This document shows, piece by piece, positions 1-13,281 of a stretch of 64,000 nt of DNA. The notes below the pieces were generated by a model. That model saw only the letters and a list, made by a program, of their open reading frames with translations, was not told the DNA's origin and searched no databases. The DNA comes from Varanus komodoensis. Its lineage: Eukaryota; Chordata; Lepidosauria; Squamata; Varanidae. Numbering within the stretch: position 1 is the stretch's first letter; each line of letters starts with the position of its first letter. The translations under genes were made by a program, and so were the position numbers. The stretch spans positions 3,461,160-3,525,159 of the forward strand of contig NW_025336114.1 of NCBI RefSeq assembly GCF_004798865.1, written 5' to 3'.

Positions 1-1895
1 AGCAAAATGGCTGTCTGAGGAAGTTTTACAAATAGCTGCGGAAAGAAGGGAAGCGAAAGGCAAGGGAGAAAGAGAAAGATACACCCAATTGAATGCAGAA
101 TTCCAGAGAATAGCTAGAAGAGATAAGAATGCCTTCTTAAATGAACAGTGCAAAGAAATAGAAGAAAACAATAGAATAGGGAGAACCAGAGATCTCTTCA
201 AGAAAATTGGAGATATGAAGGGAAAGTTTCATGCAAAGATGGGCATGATAAAGGACCAAAATGGCAGGGACCTAACAGAGGCAGAAGAGATTAAGAAGTG
301 GTGGCAAGATTACACAGAGAACTATACAAGAAAGAGCTTGACATCCCTGATAACCACGATGGGGTGGTCACTGACCTTGAGCCAGACATCCTGGAATGTG
401 AAGTCAAGTGGGCCTTAGGAAGTCTGAGCAACAACAAAGCTAGTGGAGGTGACAGTATTCCAGCTGAGCTATTCAAAATCTTAAAAGATGATGCAGTAAA
501 AGTGCTACACTCAATATGCCAGCAAATTTGGAAAGCTCAGCAGTGGCCACAGGATTGGAAAAGGTCAGTTTACATTCCGATCCCAAAGAAGGGCAATGCC
601 AAAGAATGTTCAAACTTCCACACCATTGCACTCATTTCACATGCTAGCAAAGTGATGCTCAAAATCCTACAAGCTAGGCTCCAGCAGTATGTGGACCGAG
701 AACTACCAGAAGTACAGACAGTATTTCGAAGAGGGAGAGGAACTAGAGATCAAATCGCCAACATATGCTGGATCATGGAGAAAGCTAGGGAGTTCCAGAA
801 AAACATCTGCTTCTGCTTCATTGACTATGCTAAAGCCTTGTGTGGATCACAAACAATTGTGGCAAGTTCTTAAAGAGATGGGAGTACCAAACCATCTTAT
901 TTGTCTCTTGAGAAACCGATATGCGGGTCAAGAAGCAAGAGTGAGAACTGGACACGGAACCACTGATTGGTTCAAAATTGAGGAAGGAGTTCGGCAAGGC
1001 TGTATACTGTCGCCCTGCCTATTTAACTGATATGCAGAGCACATCATGAGAAAGGCGGGGCTAGATGAATCACCAGTTGGAATTAAGATTGCTGGGAGAA
1101 ATATCAACAACCTCTGATATGCAGATGATACCACTCTAATGGCAGAAAGTAAAGAGGAACTAAAGAGCCTCTTTATGCAGGTGAAGGAAGAGAGTGCAAA
1201 AGTTTGCTTGAAACTCAACATTAAGAAAACTAAGATTATGGCATCCGTTCCTCTCACTTTCTGGCAAAGAGATGGGGAAGAAATGGAGGTAGTGACAGAT
1301 TTTATTTTCCTGGGCTCCAAGATCACCGCAGATGGGAACTGCAGCCAAGAAATTAAAAGACGCTTGCTCCTGGGGAGGAAAGCTATGGCAAATCTAGACA
1401 GCATACTAAAAAACAGAGACATCACCCTGCCCACAAAAGTGCATATAGTCAAGGCTATGATTTTCCCAGTTGCAATGTATGGCTGTGAAAGCCTGACCAT
1501 AAGGAAGGCTGAGTGCCGAAGGATTGAGGCCTTTGAATTGTGGTGCTGGAGGAGATTCCTGCAAGTCCCCTGAACTGCAAGGGGATCAAACCAGTCAGTC
1601 CTAGAGGAGATCAACCCTGACTGCTCTTTAGAAGGCCAGATACTGAAGATGAAACTCAAATACTTTGGCCACCTAATGAGAAGGAAGGACTCCCTGGAGA
1701 AGAGCCTAATGCTGGGAGCAATAGATGGCAAAAGAAGAAGGGGATGGCAGAGAATGAGGTGGTTAGATGAAGTCACTGTAGCAGTTGGTGTTAGCTTAAG
1801 TGGACTTCGGGGGATGGTGGAAGACAGGAAGGCCTGGAGGAATGTTGTCCATGGAGTCGCGATGGGTCGGACACGACTTTGCGACTAACAACAGG
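1..1895 (+). mobile_element. BovB (RTE clade) LINE, 5' part outside window
   Basis: Non-LTR retrotransposon of the BovB/RTE family, coding for an endonuclease-reverse transcriptase polyprotein. Conceptual translation shows the post-endonuclease linker, then RT (KASGGDSIPAEL near 435-470, RGTRDQIANICWIMEKA near 735-790, VRQGCILSPCLFN near 990-1028, YADDTT near 1117-1134), then the C-terminal part (LGSKITADG, MYGCES, YFGHLMRRKDSLEKS). It is broken: the RT motif A region near 835-850 has lost several bases of the expected FDCVDH coding block, with a frameshift there, and a stop sits just before YADD. The 3' end is near 1888-1900, at the usual 'gcgactaacaacaggaacaa' type terminus. It lies upstream of the first coding exon of NDRG3. 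BovB is characteristic of squamates and ruminants and is a textbook case of horizontal transfer; that is family knowledge, not something seen here. Confidence 0.95.
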
Positions 1896-1993
1896 AACAA
1901 GAAGATGAACTAAATTACTGCTGTGTCCTAGAAGAAGTTATGGAGAATTTAGAAAGGGTTGGATTGTCAGAATAAAATTCTGTTCTACTTGTA

Positions 1994-2332
1994 CAGTGGT
2001 ACCTCGGCTCACGAACACCTCAGTTCATGACCTAATTGGGTGGCGAACAGAAATTTCTGGAAAAAAATTTGCCTCAGGTCGTGAACTTTGCATTGGGTGA
2101 CAGTCACGATCCCACCCGTCTCCCCTCTCATGTGCGCCCACGATCGCGCCCGCCCCCCCCGCCCCCCAGCATGCCTGCTTCAAATTTTTGTGATTTAAAA
2201 AAAAAATAGTTACAGAATGGATTAACCTTATTTACATTGAACCTTATGGGGAAATTTGACTTGGCTCACAACCAATTTGGGTCACGACCAGCGTTCTGGA
2301 ACTGATTAAGTTTGTGAGCCAAGGTACTACTG
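1994..2332. mobile_element. MITE with pogo/Tigger-like inverted termini
   Basis: A 339-bp non-coding element with terminal inverted repeats. The left end reads CAGTGGTACCTCGGCTCACG and the complement of the right end reads CAGTAGTACCTTGGCTCACA. The similarity continues inward through a GAAC-type stretch. A TA dinucleotide flanks the left end (1992-1993); the right flank is TG, perhaps a decayed TA. The CAGTNGTACCTNGG ends and TA target fit the pogo/Tigger branch of Tc1/mariner. No transposase is encoded. The middle has a C-run and a short A-run. It lies just upstream of the first NDRG3 coding exon. Confidence 0.75.
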
Positions 2333-2589
2333 TGTTTGCAGGAAAGATCATTAGCTTCAGCCAGCCATAGACAATGTCTCCCTCTATACTGTATTTTGAA
2401 GGGTGGAGGAAGAAGTTGTAAGAAGTTTTGACCCTTCCTGTGGCTATATTTGTGTTCCCCATTCATGCTCTTAGTCTTTTCTGTGAAAACCTGGGATCTC
2501 TTCTAAAGTAGTAATCTTAATTGTTCTCTTTTCTGTTTTTAGTAAGAGTGCATTGCTGTTGAGAACTAACTTCAGTGTCCTCAATAAAA

Positions 2590-2646
2590 ATGGAAGAATT
2601 GCAAGATGTCCAGTTGACAGAGATCAAACCTCTCTTGAATGATAAG
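2590..2646 (+). CDS. NDRG3: NDRG3 coding exon 1 (residues 1-19)
   Basis: Encodes MEELQDVQLTEIKPLLNDK, the NDRG3-specific N-terminus. The exon starts at 2543 after the acceptor 'ttctgtttttag', so 2543-2589 is 5' UTR. It ends at a 'gataag|gtaatg' donor in phase 0. No in-frame upstream ATG was noticed in the short leader. Confidence 0.95.
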
Positions 2647-4000
2647 GTAATGCATCTGGTTGGGTTTAAAAATTAGCAAAACTTTAGTAATTTTGTGTTC
2701 TTTGTCAGCTATGTGTAAAAACTTAAGTATCTCCTACAGCTTTGCACTGTTTAGTATGGGAACAGAGTTTAACATTCTGCAGTAAACTTTTTAAAAGTTT
2801 CTTCACTTTAAGATAAGGAAAAATAGATTCTTCTGTTTATTCTTGTGTCTGCTGTTCTTTCTGTTTCTGCTTTTCTCTTGCCAACTTTTTGATGGCAAGT
2901 CATGGGCACTTCCTCTTTGTTTACCCTGTAAATGGCCATTTAAATCTATAATAGAGTATTGTGGTACCTTTAAGACAAACAAGTTTATTATGGCATAAGC
3001 TCTTGTGGATTAGAGCTTTTCATCCACTTTGGTGGTTGAAAGTTTAGATCTGGGAATAATAAATCATTTGTTTGAGGTGATGTAGAGTGACAGACATATT
3101 TCTAGTTGCTTCTTCAGAATCCATCCATCTGTTGAATTCTTGGGGCAAGTTCCTGGCAAGTGCATCCAGTGTTTGTGGAGCGTTCACAAGGAATCAAACA
3201 CCAAGTGCTGTGTAGGCAGTGCTTCTCTTCCGCCCTCCTGGCAGCAGTGGGCGGGGAAGATTGGACTTCCCCTTCTAAAGGGAGAGCTGGGAGTTGATAT
3301 AAAATCTAGAACTAAAACCCTAGCCAATTCTGTAAAATAGCTATAGGCTGAATTATGTGCAAGTTTTGTGGCCTGTTTAAGAAGTGTTTAAGAGGCATAT
3401 AGGAAGCTTTCTATTAGACCATTGATCCATTTGGCACAGAATTCACTGCCATACCAAGAGATGCTAAGGATTGTACTGAAGAGCTTTTACATGCAGAGCC
3501 TCTACCACTAAGCAGTTGTTCTACCAAGTCATAATATTATATATATAAGAGAACTTTAGCCTTGAAATAATTGAATAGACTGTTTGAAAATGCACATATG
3601 AACAATTCTGAAAATGTTCAGAAATGATGATAAAGGCTAGATAATTTGTTAGTCATTAGTCACAAGAGTTTTATTTTTGCTGCAACAGACTAAGTTGACT
3701 ACTTTGTTTTAGAAATGATACTATTTATGGGAACTGTAAATGTACACAACTGCTGCAGTGGTTCATTCTCTACTCTTTGACTGTCCATGTCACAAAATGA
3801 GTTTTTCACTTTACTGGCTGAAGAAGCAGTGAAAGTTTCCTTCCTTAATTGTAATGATTCCTGCATACTTTGTTGTCTTGTTTAGTGCAAGAATCTTTAA
3901 TTCAAGTCATAGTTTTGCTAGACGTGATATGCTGGAGCAGAGTTTATTAGACTACAGTGGAATCTGGGCTGTTCATTGGTTTCTATTCTTATTTTGACAG
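2647..4000 (+). other. NDRG3 intron 1; one SINE and one unnamed repeat
   Basis: Intron without coding signal. About 2950-3125 carries the 'gtggtacctttaagacaaac' motif, seen as a dispersed repeat in many vertebrate genomes; I cannot assign its family. A degenerate tRNA-derived SINE lies near 3415-3530. The rest is unassigned. Confidence 0.5.
3415..3530 (-). repeat. tRNA-derived SINE, degenerate
   Basis: Contains the reversed SINE pattern 'gatccatttggcacag ... atgctaaggattg ... catgcagagcctctaccact', which resembles the squamate SINE ending in '...gcagatgctctaccactga'. A related copy lies near 42300-42440. The promoter boxes are eroded. Confidence 0.5.
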
Positions 4001-4036
4001 AATGCCACTCGAAACTTCCAGGACTTTGACTGTCAG
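4001..4036 (+). CDS. NDRG3: NDRG3 coding exon 2 (residues 20-31)
   Basis: A 36-nt microexon encoding NATRNFQDFDCQ, between the acceptor 'attttgacag' and the donor 'cag|gtaagt'. Phase 0 at both ends. It matches the NGTRNFQDFDCQ segment of human NDRG3. Confidence 0.95.
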
Positions 4037-4474
4037 GTAAGTGCCTGAAATCAGCCTTTTCTTTGAAAGAATGGGTGGATCCTATCTTAACCTGTTAAGA
4101 TTAACCTTTTGAGTCTGTAATAAAACTGAAATAAAAATGCTATTGGCTCCCAAGTTCTTGTTGTCCCCTCCCCCCCTTTTTTTGGTGAAGGTTGATCTGT
4201 ATCTTTTACCAGATCACAAGAGCCAAGTTCTAGTGCTGATGGTTTCTCTTTTACCCATAAAATAATAGAAGGACAAAATACTATTTGGAAGGTGTAAAAA
4301 TACACTGAGTCTTAGTTTTTCAGAAACCAGTGAAATGGAAGGAGATTTTAATATTAAAATTATAAGGTGCTATGTTCAGTATCATAAAAGTCTAGCCTGT
4401 TATATGGACTGGCCACATTTTCATTCTTTCTTTGTCACATTTACTGTTGAAGTGGAAAATGCCAGAGCTTTTCT

Positions 4475-6540
4475 TAAGAACATAAAAATCCATGCTGGGT
4501 CAGACCAAAGGTCTCTATAGCACAGCACTCCATACTCCAGAACCAGCTGTGTAGAGGATCTCTTAAGCAGAATGGGTGCAAGCTCTCTTCCTGCCCAAGC
4601 TCCTCAGCAACTGGTGTATGAAGCCATGCCACCTCTGGTGAAGGAGGTAGCACATAGCCAGCAAGGCTTCTAGCCACTGACAGCTTCCTCCCTCATGAAT
4701 TTTTCCAATCCCATTTTAAAGCCATTTAATTGACAGCAATCACCAATTGGTGGCAGCAAATTCCATAGCTGAACAGTATGTTGTGTGAAGAAGTATTTCC
4801 TTTTATCTGTGCTAAATCATCCCAATCAGTTTCATGGGATAAATCCAGGCTCAAGCATTATGGGAAAGGGAAAAATTGCCTCCCTCTACTTTCCCCACAC
4901 CATAAATCATTTTAAACACCTCTGTCATGTCTCCCCTTCTCATCTTTTTTCTAAGCTGAACAGTTTCAGTTGTTGCAGCCACTCCTCATGGGGGAGCTGG
5001 TTCAGCCCCCTGATAATTTTTGTCATTCCCTGTGTTTTTTCTAACTCCATAATGCCCTTTTTCATTGTGCTTAGGATGGAATTTGCCTTCTTCGCAGCAG
5101 CTGCCTGGGTCAACATTTTCATTGAACTATCCACCACTACCCCAAGATTCCCTTCCTACTAGTTCAGATCTCATCAATGTATTTTTGGTGGGATTTTTTT
5201 TTTTTTTTGGCTACATCATGCATTACTCTACACTTGCTTATATTGAACTCCATTTGTCATTTTGATGCCCATTTTCCAGCTTAGAGAGTTCCTTTTGGAG
5301 CTTCTCACAATTGCTTTTGATTTTAACTGGCCTAAAAAAGTTTAATGTTATCAACATACTTGGCCACTTCAGTACCCACTCCTAGTTTCAGATCATTTAT
5401 GAATAGGTTAAAAAGCACTGGTTCTAATATGTGAGACTTGACTGGTGACATTGTTCCATTGTGAGAAATCGCCATTTATTCCCAACCTCTGTCTTCTGTT
5501 TTTTTAACCAGTTATTGATACATAAGATGATCCCACCACACACACATTTTTTATTGTGTGACTGCTTAGTTTGCTCAGAGACCTTTGATGTAGGACTCTG
5601 TCAAAAATCCTTTGGAAGTCCAAGTAGAAATGTCTACTGGATCTACCTATTGACACTCTAAAAGAATTACAATAGGTTAGTGAGCAAGACTTCTTGCAGA
5701 AACCATGCAGATTTTTTTTTTTTTTTTTTTTTTTGCACATTGCAGTAGTCCCTCAATGTGCTTACTGATTCTATCTTTAGTAATGCTTTCTGGCAGTTTA
5801 CCTAGAACAGATGTTAAGCTATTGGGCCTGTAATTTTCCATATCCCCCTGGATCCCTCTTTAAAAATTGGCATTATACTGGCTCTTTTCCAATCCTCTGG
5901 TAGAAGGGCTAATTTTAGGGGCATGTTAAATGTTTTGATAAAAAGACCAGCAATTTCATGCTAGCGTTCTTTACTAATTCTAGGATGGATTCCATCTGGG
6001 CTGGGTGACTTGTTAGTTTCAGTTTGTCAGTAAAGTTGAAAATTTAATCTTTTGTCTCTACTATCTGCCCTAATTGCTCAGACTCCCTTCCAGAATACAT
6101 ATGCTCAGAGACCGGTCTCTGCTGTGAAGAGTGACAGAAAGAAATCATTCGGTTTCTCTGCAATCTCCTTGTCCTCCTTTACTTCCGTTATCATCAAGTG
6201 GCCCAGCTGCATGCTTAGCCACTTTCTTTCTTTTAATATAGTTAAAGAATTATTTTTGTTAGCCTTGATATTGTTAGCTACATGTTCCTCAAACTGTTTC
6301 TTTGCTTCTTTGGTGGTCTGCTTTTATATCCCTTGTGCAAGCTTGTGGGCCCATCTGTTCTTTTCGTGTGGGCAAGACTTCCATTTTTTTGAAGGAAGCT
6401 TTCTTCTCCATACTAGCTTCCTTGACACTATGCATTACCATGCTGGTGATTTCCTGGACTTTGTGCTACCTTTTCCCACTTGTGTTGTGCATATTACCAT
6501 CTTCTAAGCTGTGTTGCACACGCAATCAGAATCTAATGTG
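4475..6540 (-). mobile_element. CR1 LINE copy 1 (3' end at left)
   Basis: Reverse-strand CR1-type LINE. Reading the minus strand gives the C-terminal RT region (VDSSMKMLTQAAAAKKANSI, LPHEEWLQQLKLFSLEKR at about 4940-5137) and the 3' UTR ending in the 'aagaacataa' type motif near 4478. Further right the minus strand carries heavily decayed RT and pre-RT sequence. Many stops, a T-run at 5710-5734, and an uncertain 5' limit near 6540. It sits in NDRG3 intron 2-3, opposite to transcription. Confidence 0.85.
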
Positions 6541-8935
6541 AATTTTAACATGCATTTTGGATGTACCTTCTGTGCAAAGCACACCTAGGAATAATATCTT
6601 TATTATCACATCTGAAGATATTTAAACAGAAAAAAATCATGGGTATTTAATCTTGATAAAACTTTATGCAAGTAAAAATCCCATGTAAATTTTTGGACTC
6701 TTTCATCATATGCAGGTAAAACCAGATGGTTGTCTTTAATCCTTTTTCCCTGGTTTGCATATCCCCCTCCCTTTAGCCCATTTGCTTCTCCCGGCTGTTG
6801 CAGTTCTTTGAAAAAATCCCTTTAGCTAAAGGTAGAGTTAAGTATGTGTCTTTCTTTCACTCACTTTATCAAGCAATGCACAAAAAAAGGCGAGTGTGAC
6901 ATGAAGTGAACACAAACTAGGTGATGCTTACCACTTGTTTTCTTAACAGAGTGGATGTGCAGTGAATCAGTGTCCATAGCAACCAGTGAGCTGGATGTTC
7001 CTTCCTGGAGCTTTAATCATTTTAGCTGCTCTTAACATTGAGTTGCGTAGCAACCTTTTTATGTTGATAAAGTTTCTTTGTCTTAAGAACCCTTGTAAGA
7101 TGCACATGACAGCTTGAGAGGCTTTTCTGGTCCACATGTAAATACACATACCATGGATAATGTGTGTGCAAGCCTCCTCCACATGTTTTAGAGTTGCACT
7201 CCAAGCAGCTTCTACCAGCATGACTTAGGTAAACATGGAGAGGGTCTTTGCAATTTGATGATTAAAAAAACAAAAGGAAGGGAACATTTTTTGGTCAGAT
7301 TTGAATGCATTTGTATCCACAGTAATTCAATAAAAGCTAGACTGCTGGATTTTTTGTGTCTGATATGATACCTTTAACTAACCAGTGTAATGTTCTTTAA
7401 AGATTTTGATTTTTGAGAGTTGTCTTTCTGTGGCAGTTTTTCAGGGGGGAAAGAGAGAGCATTGGAAAGCATCCAAGTCTCTTTAATTGTCAAATGCTGA
7501 CTATTCTTGGCTAATCCCCTTCCTCATGGATATAAATCAATAGTCAAAGCAAGAATCTGAGAAGGAATTTTATTTCTATGGCATCAGTATCTGTCTGACT
7601 TTGTGGAACATTGCATTTTTAATTTTTGTCAGCTCTTCAAAACAGCTGTTTCATGTGCATCTAGTGAACATGTATGCATTGAAGCTGCTACTAGGTGTAG
7701 AATGGTGGGAATCGGTTTGAAGCCCACCTTTTAAATTTGAAAATGGGACACAGTTGCATATTAGTGGCAATTGCTGATGGATGAGTAAGTAAGTGGAAAT
7801 GCATCTTTCTGGAAGATAACATTGAGATTCTCCAGTTTCAAAAGAACACCATAGACACCATGTCATGCTGTGGCTGCTGGCTATGCTTTCTTTCCATTTT
7901 AATTACAGTCTTGGCAGCACTTCTCAACCAAATTTCCTATTAGGAGTGCTATGTTTTTCTCTGAAGTATACATTTGTTCCCAACTAACCAAATTCTGTTC
8001 AGACTCGATGTACACTTTTTAAAAATCTGCTGTTTATACCCTTCTGCATTTAGAATGTGAGGGAATAGCAACTCATGCTATTCTTGGAGCAGATGGTAGG
8101 AACCCTGGAAGGAGTTTAGTCTATACGAACAGACATATGGTGTCTGTGACCTACACAGCTAGTAGAGTCATGGGTGCATTTGTATTATTGTGACTCCTTC
8201 AGCTAAATATTGGGTCTTCTGCTTCTTGTCATGTACTTAATTTGACCTGATCTCTTTATCATATTGCCATGCTCTCTGTGCTTGTTATGTGAGAAGTATT
8301 AAATGAAAGCAGAAACAATGCCCTTGGTGCAAATCCTAAATTAGAAGTGAAGCAACACTGGCATTAAATGTTTAGATTGCAGTGTTCCCACAGAACTGGG
8401 TTGGAAAAGCTGGTGCTAAGGAATTTCATCTTTTAAAATCCTCTGTGCTGCAGCTATTTAAAAATATGATGTGCAATATTCCCTGTCATAGAAAATAGAA
8501 AATTATAAGTGTTACAGTGATGCCAAGAAAGGGATATATTGACATTTATATTTAAACAAAATAATTGGGAACCATAAATATGTATTTGTTATGCCATAAA
8601 CTGAAATGCCTGTGCTCCAGTTGCATCAGTCTGAGATTTGAAAAAAGGAGTCATGTGCTTAACTGCCATTTACTCCAATGAATTTAAATGTAGTCTTACT
8701 TTGTAGATTACACCTGAGGTTATTATTGATTTTGGAAGGCAGGAAGGCCAGCATTCTAAGAGAAAAAAGTAAGGTGTATATAAGAACAATATTGATTCAA
8801 ATCTTTGGAACTTTGTAGTCAAAACAATAATAGTATTGTGATTTGTACATCATATTTGCTTCACAACATACATTAAGCCATAAATAGGGGGAAAGTATCT
8901 TACAGCATTATATAAAGTAGAGAAGCAGGCTTCCT
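6541..8935 (+). other. NDRG3 intron 2-3 sequence without identified feature
   Basis: Ordinary A/T-rich intronic sequence. Only short chance ORFs; no repeat family or exon could be recognised. Confidence 0.6.
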
Positions 8936-8937
8936 AT

Positions 8938-10480
8938 AAACATAAGAAAGGCCATGCTGATCATAACTGTGGTCTATCCACTCCAGCAGTCTGTTCACAT
9001 GGTGGCAAGGCAGCTTCCCACAGGATCCCTCAAGAGTTCTGCCTCTTCAGCAAGTGGTGTACACAGATAAGCCACCTCTGACAACAGAGGCAACACATAG
9101 CCAGCAAGGCTAGCAGTCTTCTTCTGCCTGCATTTGTCCAGTTTCCTGTTAAAAAGATGCAAATTGGTGGCCATCACTACTTCTTGTGTCAGTGAATTCC
9201 ATAGTTTAACTATGTGCTGTGTGAAGAAGTACTTCCTTTTATCTGTCCTGGATCTCCCAGAAATCAGTTTCATAGGATGACCCCAGGTTTTATTATTATG
9301 CAAAAAAAGATAAATGTCTCCCTCTCTACTTTTTCACACTATGCATAATTTTAAACACCTACCTTTTTTCCAAGCTAAACAATCCCAGCTGTTACAGCCA
9401 TTCCTCATGGAGGAGTTGCTCCAACCCCTTCATCATTTTAGTTGCCCTTCTTTGCACTTTTTCCGGCTCAGTAATGTCCTTTTCAAGGTGCAGTGACCAG
9501 AACTGTACACAATATTCTAAGTATGGTCCCACCAAAGATTTGAAAAAGGGAAGTATGTGCTTGGAAGTTTTATTTTCAATTACTTTTCTAATTATGTCTA
9601 ACATGGAAATTTCCTTTATCAGAGCAGCTGCACACTGGGCCAACATTTTCATTGAGCTGTTCACTACAACCCCAAGGTCCCTTTCTTGATCAGTCACTGC
9701 TAGCTCTGATCCCATTGGCTTAAATTTGAAGTTGGGATTTTTACCTCAACATGCATTACTTTACATTTGCTTACACTGAACTACTTTTGCCATTGTGATG
9801 TCCATTCTTCTTGGTTTGGAAAGATCCATTTGGAGTTCCTCACAAGCCCTTTTAGTCTTACCCACCATAAATAATTTGCTGTCATCAGCAAATTTGGCCA
9901 CTTTACTGCTTACTCCTAATTCCAGATCATTTATGAATAGGTTGAAGAACATTGGTTCTAATACAGGACTTGATAAGTCCCCACTGGTGACTTTGCTTCA
10001 TTGGGAGGAATTACTATTTATTCCTACTCTCTGCTTTCTGTTCTTTAACCAGTTATTGATTCATGAGAGAGAGAACCCCTCTCTTCATTCTGTGACTTTG
10101 AAATTTGCTCAGGAATCTTTGGTGAGGGACTTTGTCAAAAGCCTTTTAGAAGTCCAGGTAAACAGTGTCTACTGGATCATATGCTATTGACAGTCTCAGT
10201 AACTGTAAGAGGCTGATGAGGCTGCACTTACTTTGTGGAATTCATGTTGATTCTTTTCCCCTTGTCCCTCTGTGTGCTTACTGATTATGTCTTGCGTCTT
10301 ACTTTCTACCAGTCCACCCTGAACAGATGTTAAGCTAGGTGGCCAGTGATTCCTCAGATCTCCCTTGGATCTCTTTTCAAAAATTGATGTTACAATAGCC
10401 ATTCTCCAATCTCCTGGTACAGTATGTGAACATTTGGCAGTGTGGTATTTTATAATAACAGTCTGAATATTCAAGAACTG
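8938..10480 (-). mobile_element. CR1 LINE copy 2 (3' end at left)
   Basis: A second reverse-strand CR1 related to copy 1. Minus-strand translation shows FADDSKLFMVGKTKRACEEL (RT catalytic ADD block, about 9761-9952), then TDQERDLGVVVNSSMKMLAQ, LLHEEWL, and the 3' tail with 'aacataagaaaggccatgct' at 8938. It is 5'-truncated near 10480 and has several frameshifts. Confidence 0.88.
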
Positions 10481-13281
10481 AAATGGATATGATTACTGTT
10501 TCACAAATTACTTCATTTCTCCTGTGGTGCCTGCAAAAACAAATAATGCCAGTCATTTTACCTGGGAACAATCTCATCTTCATCTTACTCTGTTACCTAT
10601 CACAACTGTTTTTTGTTTGTCTGTCTGCTTTTGTAAAAGACCTTATTGGTAAATATGGGAGGTGAAGGAAAAGAGATAGAGATAGTTATGGCTAGACTGT
10701 CATTAATAAATTGATTTTTTGTCTCATGCCATTGCCTTGCCAGAAATGGATTTTACAAGGAGAATACATAACCCAAGGGAGGCAAAAAGAGAACCTGTGA
10801 AAACCAAGCTGACTGTGCAATAATGTTTTTATAAATTGATTACATTATGAAACCTCACCAACAATGTTTCAGTGTAGTTACAAAGTGTTGTCAGTGTTTG
10901 GTGATAACATCATGACAACCCTAATTTTAGAGACATGACTAACACAATGAAGGGTTGTATGTGACTGTTCCCAAACTGCTTTAAAGATCATGCATTCCTT
11001 GTTCCAGTAGATTTACTGGGTGCTGTTTTTTTCGGAAGCTGAAGGACACCTAGGCCATGTCTTTAATTTCTTTCCTCCTGTTAACATCTGTAGTACTTTG
11101 TTGGGAACAGTAGGAGAGACAGAGCTCACTGTATCTCATCTGTCAAGGTGAATGAGCATCCAGGTCTCCAGGTGCACTTCTACTCTCCCTGAGCCAGCAG
11201 GGAAGGAAGGATAATTGGTGCTTGGCAAGGCACATGTGACTGCAGATAAGCACAGTTTCTGTTCATGGCAGAACTGCTTTGGAGTAGTGACCCTTCCTTC
11301 CCTGTCTCCTTTCTCAGAACAGGAAATTGGGAAGGATATTAAGACTAAGACTATTGAAGGTGTAAGACAATGGTAACTCAAAACTGGAGTGGAAGCATTT
11401 GGACAAAGATGATCTCTGCTGCTAATCTTCAGCTAAGGATCTGTGTTCTTCCAGGTTGAGTAAGGAGGTAGCTTTGATTTTTTCACTTTGAAACTTAAGG
11501 TCAAAAAAAAAGTTGAAGCTGGATATGTGTGGGTACCCTGTCCCACTGATTCCTGAAGACACAGCATGCCTACCCTGACTAATGTAGAGAGGAAGACCAG
11601 CTCTGCCAGGTAACTGTCTCCCTACCTACCTAGCTAGTTTAGATTTGGAGAGGGAAGGAGAAGAGGAAGAATTAGGAGAGGCCTCTGAACTGTCAAAGTC
11701 ACCATGCAAGATTACTCAGGCACAGAATAGGAAATAAACTGTCTTGGAGCAGGAGGGAGACACTGTAGAACAGGGAAGGGTAGAGATTGAGGGATAATTC
11801 TTTAGATCCTATAAAGGGACATCAGGAAAAGAGAATGGACTGATTAAGTACTGTCCAACATTTCCACTGTCTAGACCTCAAGTAGTGTGAGCCACCCTGA
11901 GGGTAGAGTCAAATCTGTGGCTAGCCCAAAGTCACCCAGTTAACTCCATGGCTGAGTGGGAATAAGAACGGTTCTTCTACACCACGCTATATTGCATCAC
12001 AGTTACTCAGTGGAATGAGATATCAGGTAAAACAGTACTTACCTTTAAACTCCTTTTGCATTCTCTACCACATAATAATGCTAATAAGACTATAGCCTAG
12101 CATAGCTGTCGTGCTATACACAAGAATAGATTTACTGGCCTACTTTTAATCTTCATTGAACTTGGAACTATAGGCATTACTTCAGAGCGGACATATGTAG
12201 GATTGCACTGTAAAGATATAGACCCATCTTTTCTTGTCTTCTGTATAGTCTTTTCTCCAGATTATACAGATTCAGCTTTGATCTACCAACTTTGATGAAA
12301 GGATTAGATACCCTCCTCCTACTTGCCCTAGTTTCAGTTTAATTTTCTTTTAGCCACCTTATATTCAGACTAACTTGTTAACAGTTTTACTTCTTAGTAG
12401 TTTTGAAATCAGTATTTCACTCTAAGATACGGGGATTGGGGAAATAAATGCATTCTTGATTTAAGGATGTGTTTTTACTCAAGATAATCTGGGAATGGGA
12501 AGCCTTTTAAAGCAGCTTCACCAACGTTAGGGATTTACAGATTTCATAGTCTGATTTTAAGTTCATTCTGTACTGTGTATTTTGAGCAAGAGCTGGATTC
12601 ATCTCATTCTCCTTCAGTGGGCAGCTGTGATAGTAAATATAAGACAGCATGCAGCCTCTGCAAAGTTAAACCAGGAAACAGGAATATATAGACAAAACTG
12701 CTGACTGGACTCTGATCTTAGGTGCATTCTAAGTCTTTGAGACTCACATCATTTGCTTGAAAATTTATCTCCACATAATGTTTGGTTTTCACAAAACTTC
12801 ACTCTTAATTTACACCTTGCTATATTTATACAAAATACCATAGAAACCAATGTTTGCTTGCATAAATGGTGGTGTTCTATTAATATTTCTGCACTGCATG
12901 GGAATGAATAATTCAGTTTTGTGTGCTAGTTTAAACTAAAGTAACTTTCCACATTTTTTTTCCAAATGAAACTTGATTCCTGAAATCACCTGCAAGACAA
13001 AATACATACTTTTTGAATTATTCTGTATTTCTTCACTCACATCTCAAACTTTCTCTAATATTTTCCTGCCAAATAGTTTTTACTGAGACTGTGTGTGTGT
13101 GTTTGTAACTAAGGAAACTACCGTTTCTTGCAATCCATACAACTTCCTATACATAATTGGATAACTCATTCTTTCCTCTTCTCCTTTATAACAGAGAGCA
13201 GTTTCCTTATCCATCAAATATGAACACAGTACAGTCAACAGCTGCATACTGTCCTCATGTGGGATGTCAACAGTATATTGT
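10481..13281 (+). other. NDRG3 intron between CR1 copy 2 and DIRS A
   Basis: No gene seen. A reverse tRNA-type SINE fragment lies near 11885-11995 ('cccaaagtcacccag ... ccatggctgagtgggaa'). The rest is unassigned. Confidence 0.6.
11885..11995 (-). repeat. tRNA-derived SINE fragment
   Basis: Contains 'ccaaagtcacccagttaact' and 'ccatggctgagtgggaataa' followed by 'ctacaccacgct', the reversed body and promoter end of the squamate tRNA SINE also seen at 30729-30960 and 44093-44332. Confidence 0.65.

Noticed and set aside
928-1776. Reverse ORF of 282 codons
   Set aside because: It is the antisense of the BovB RT region; the sense strand carries the recognisable protein motifs.
6052-6507. Forward ORF of 151 codons
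   Set aside because: Falls in reverse-strand CR1 sequence and is hydrophobic by base composition; no family similarity.
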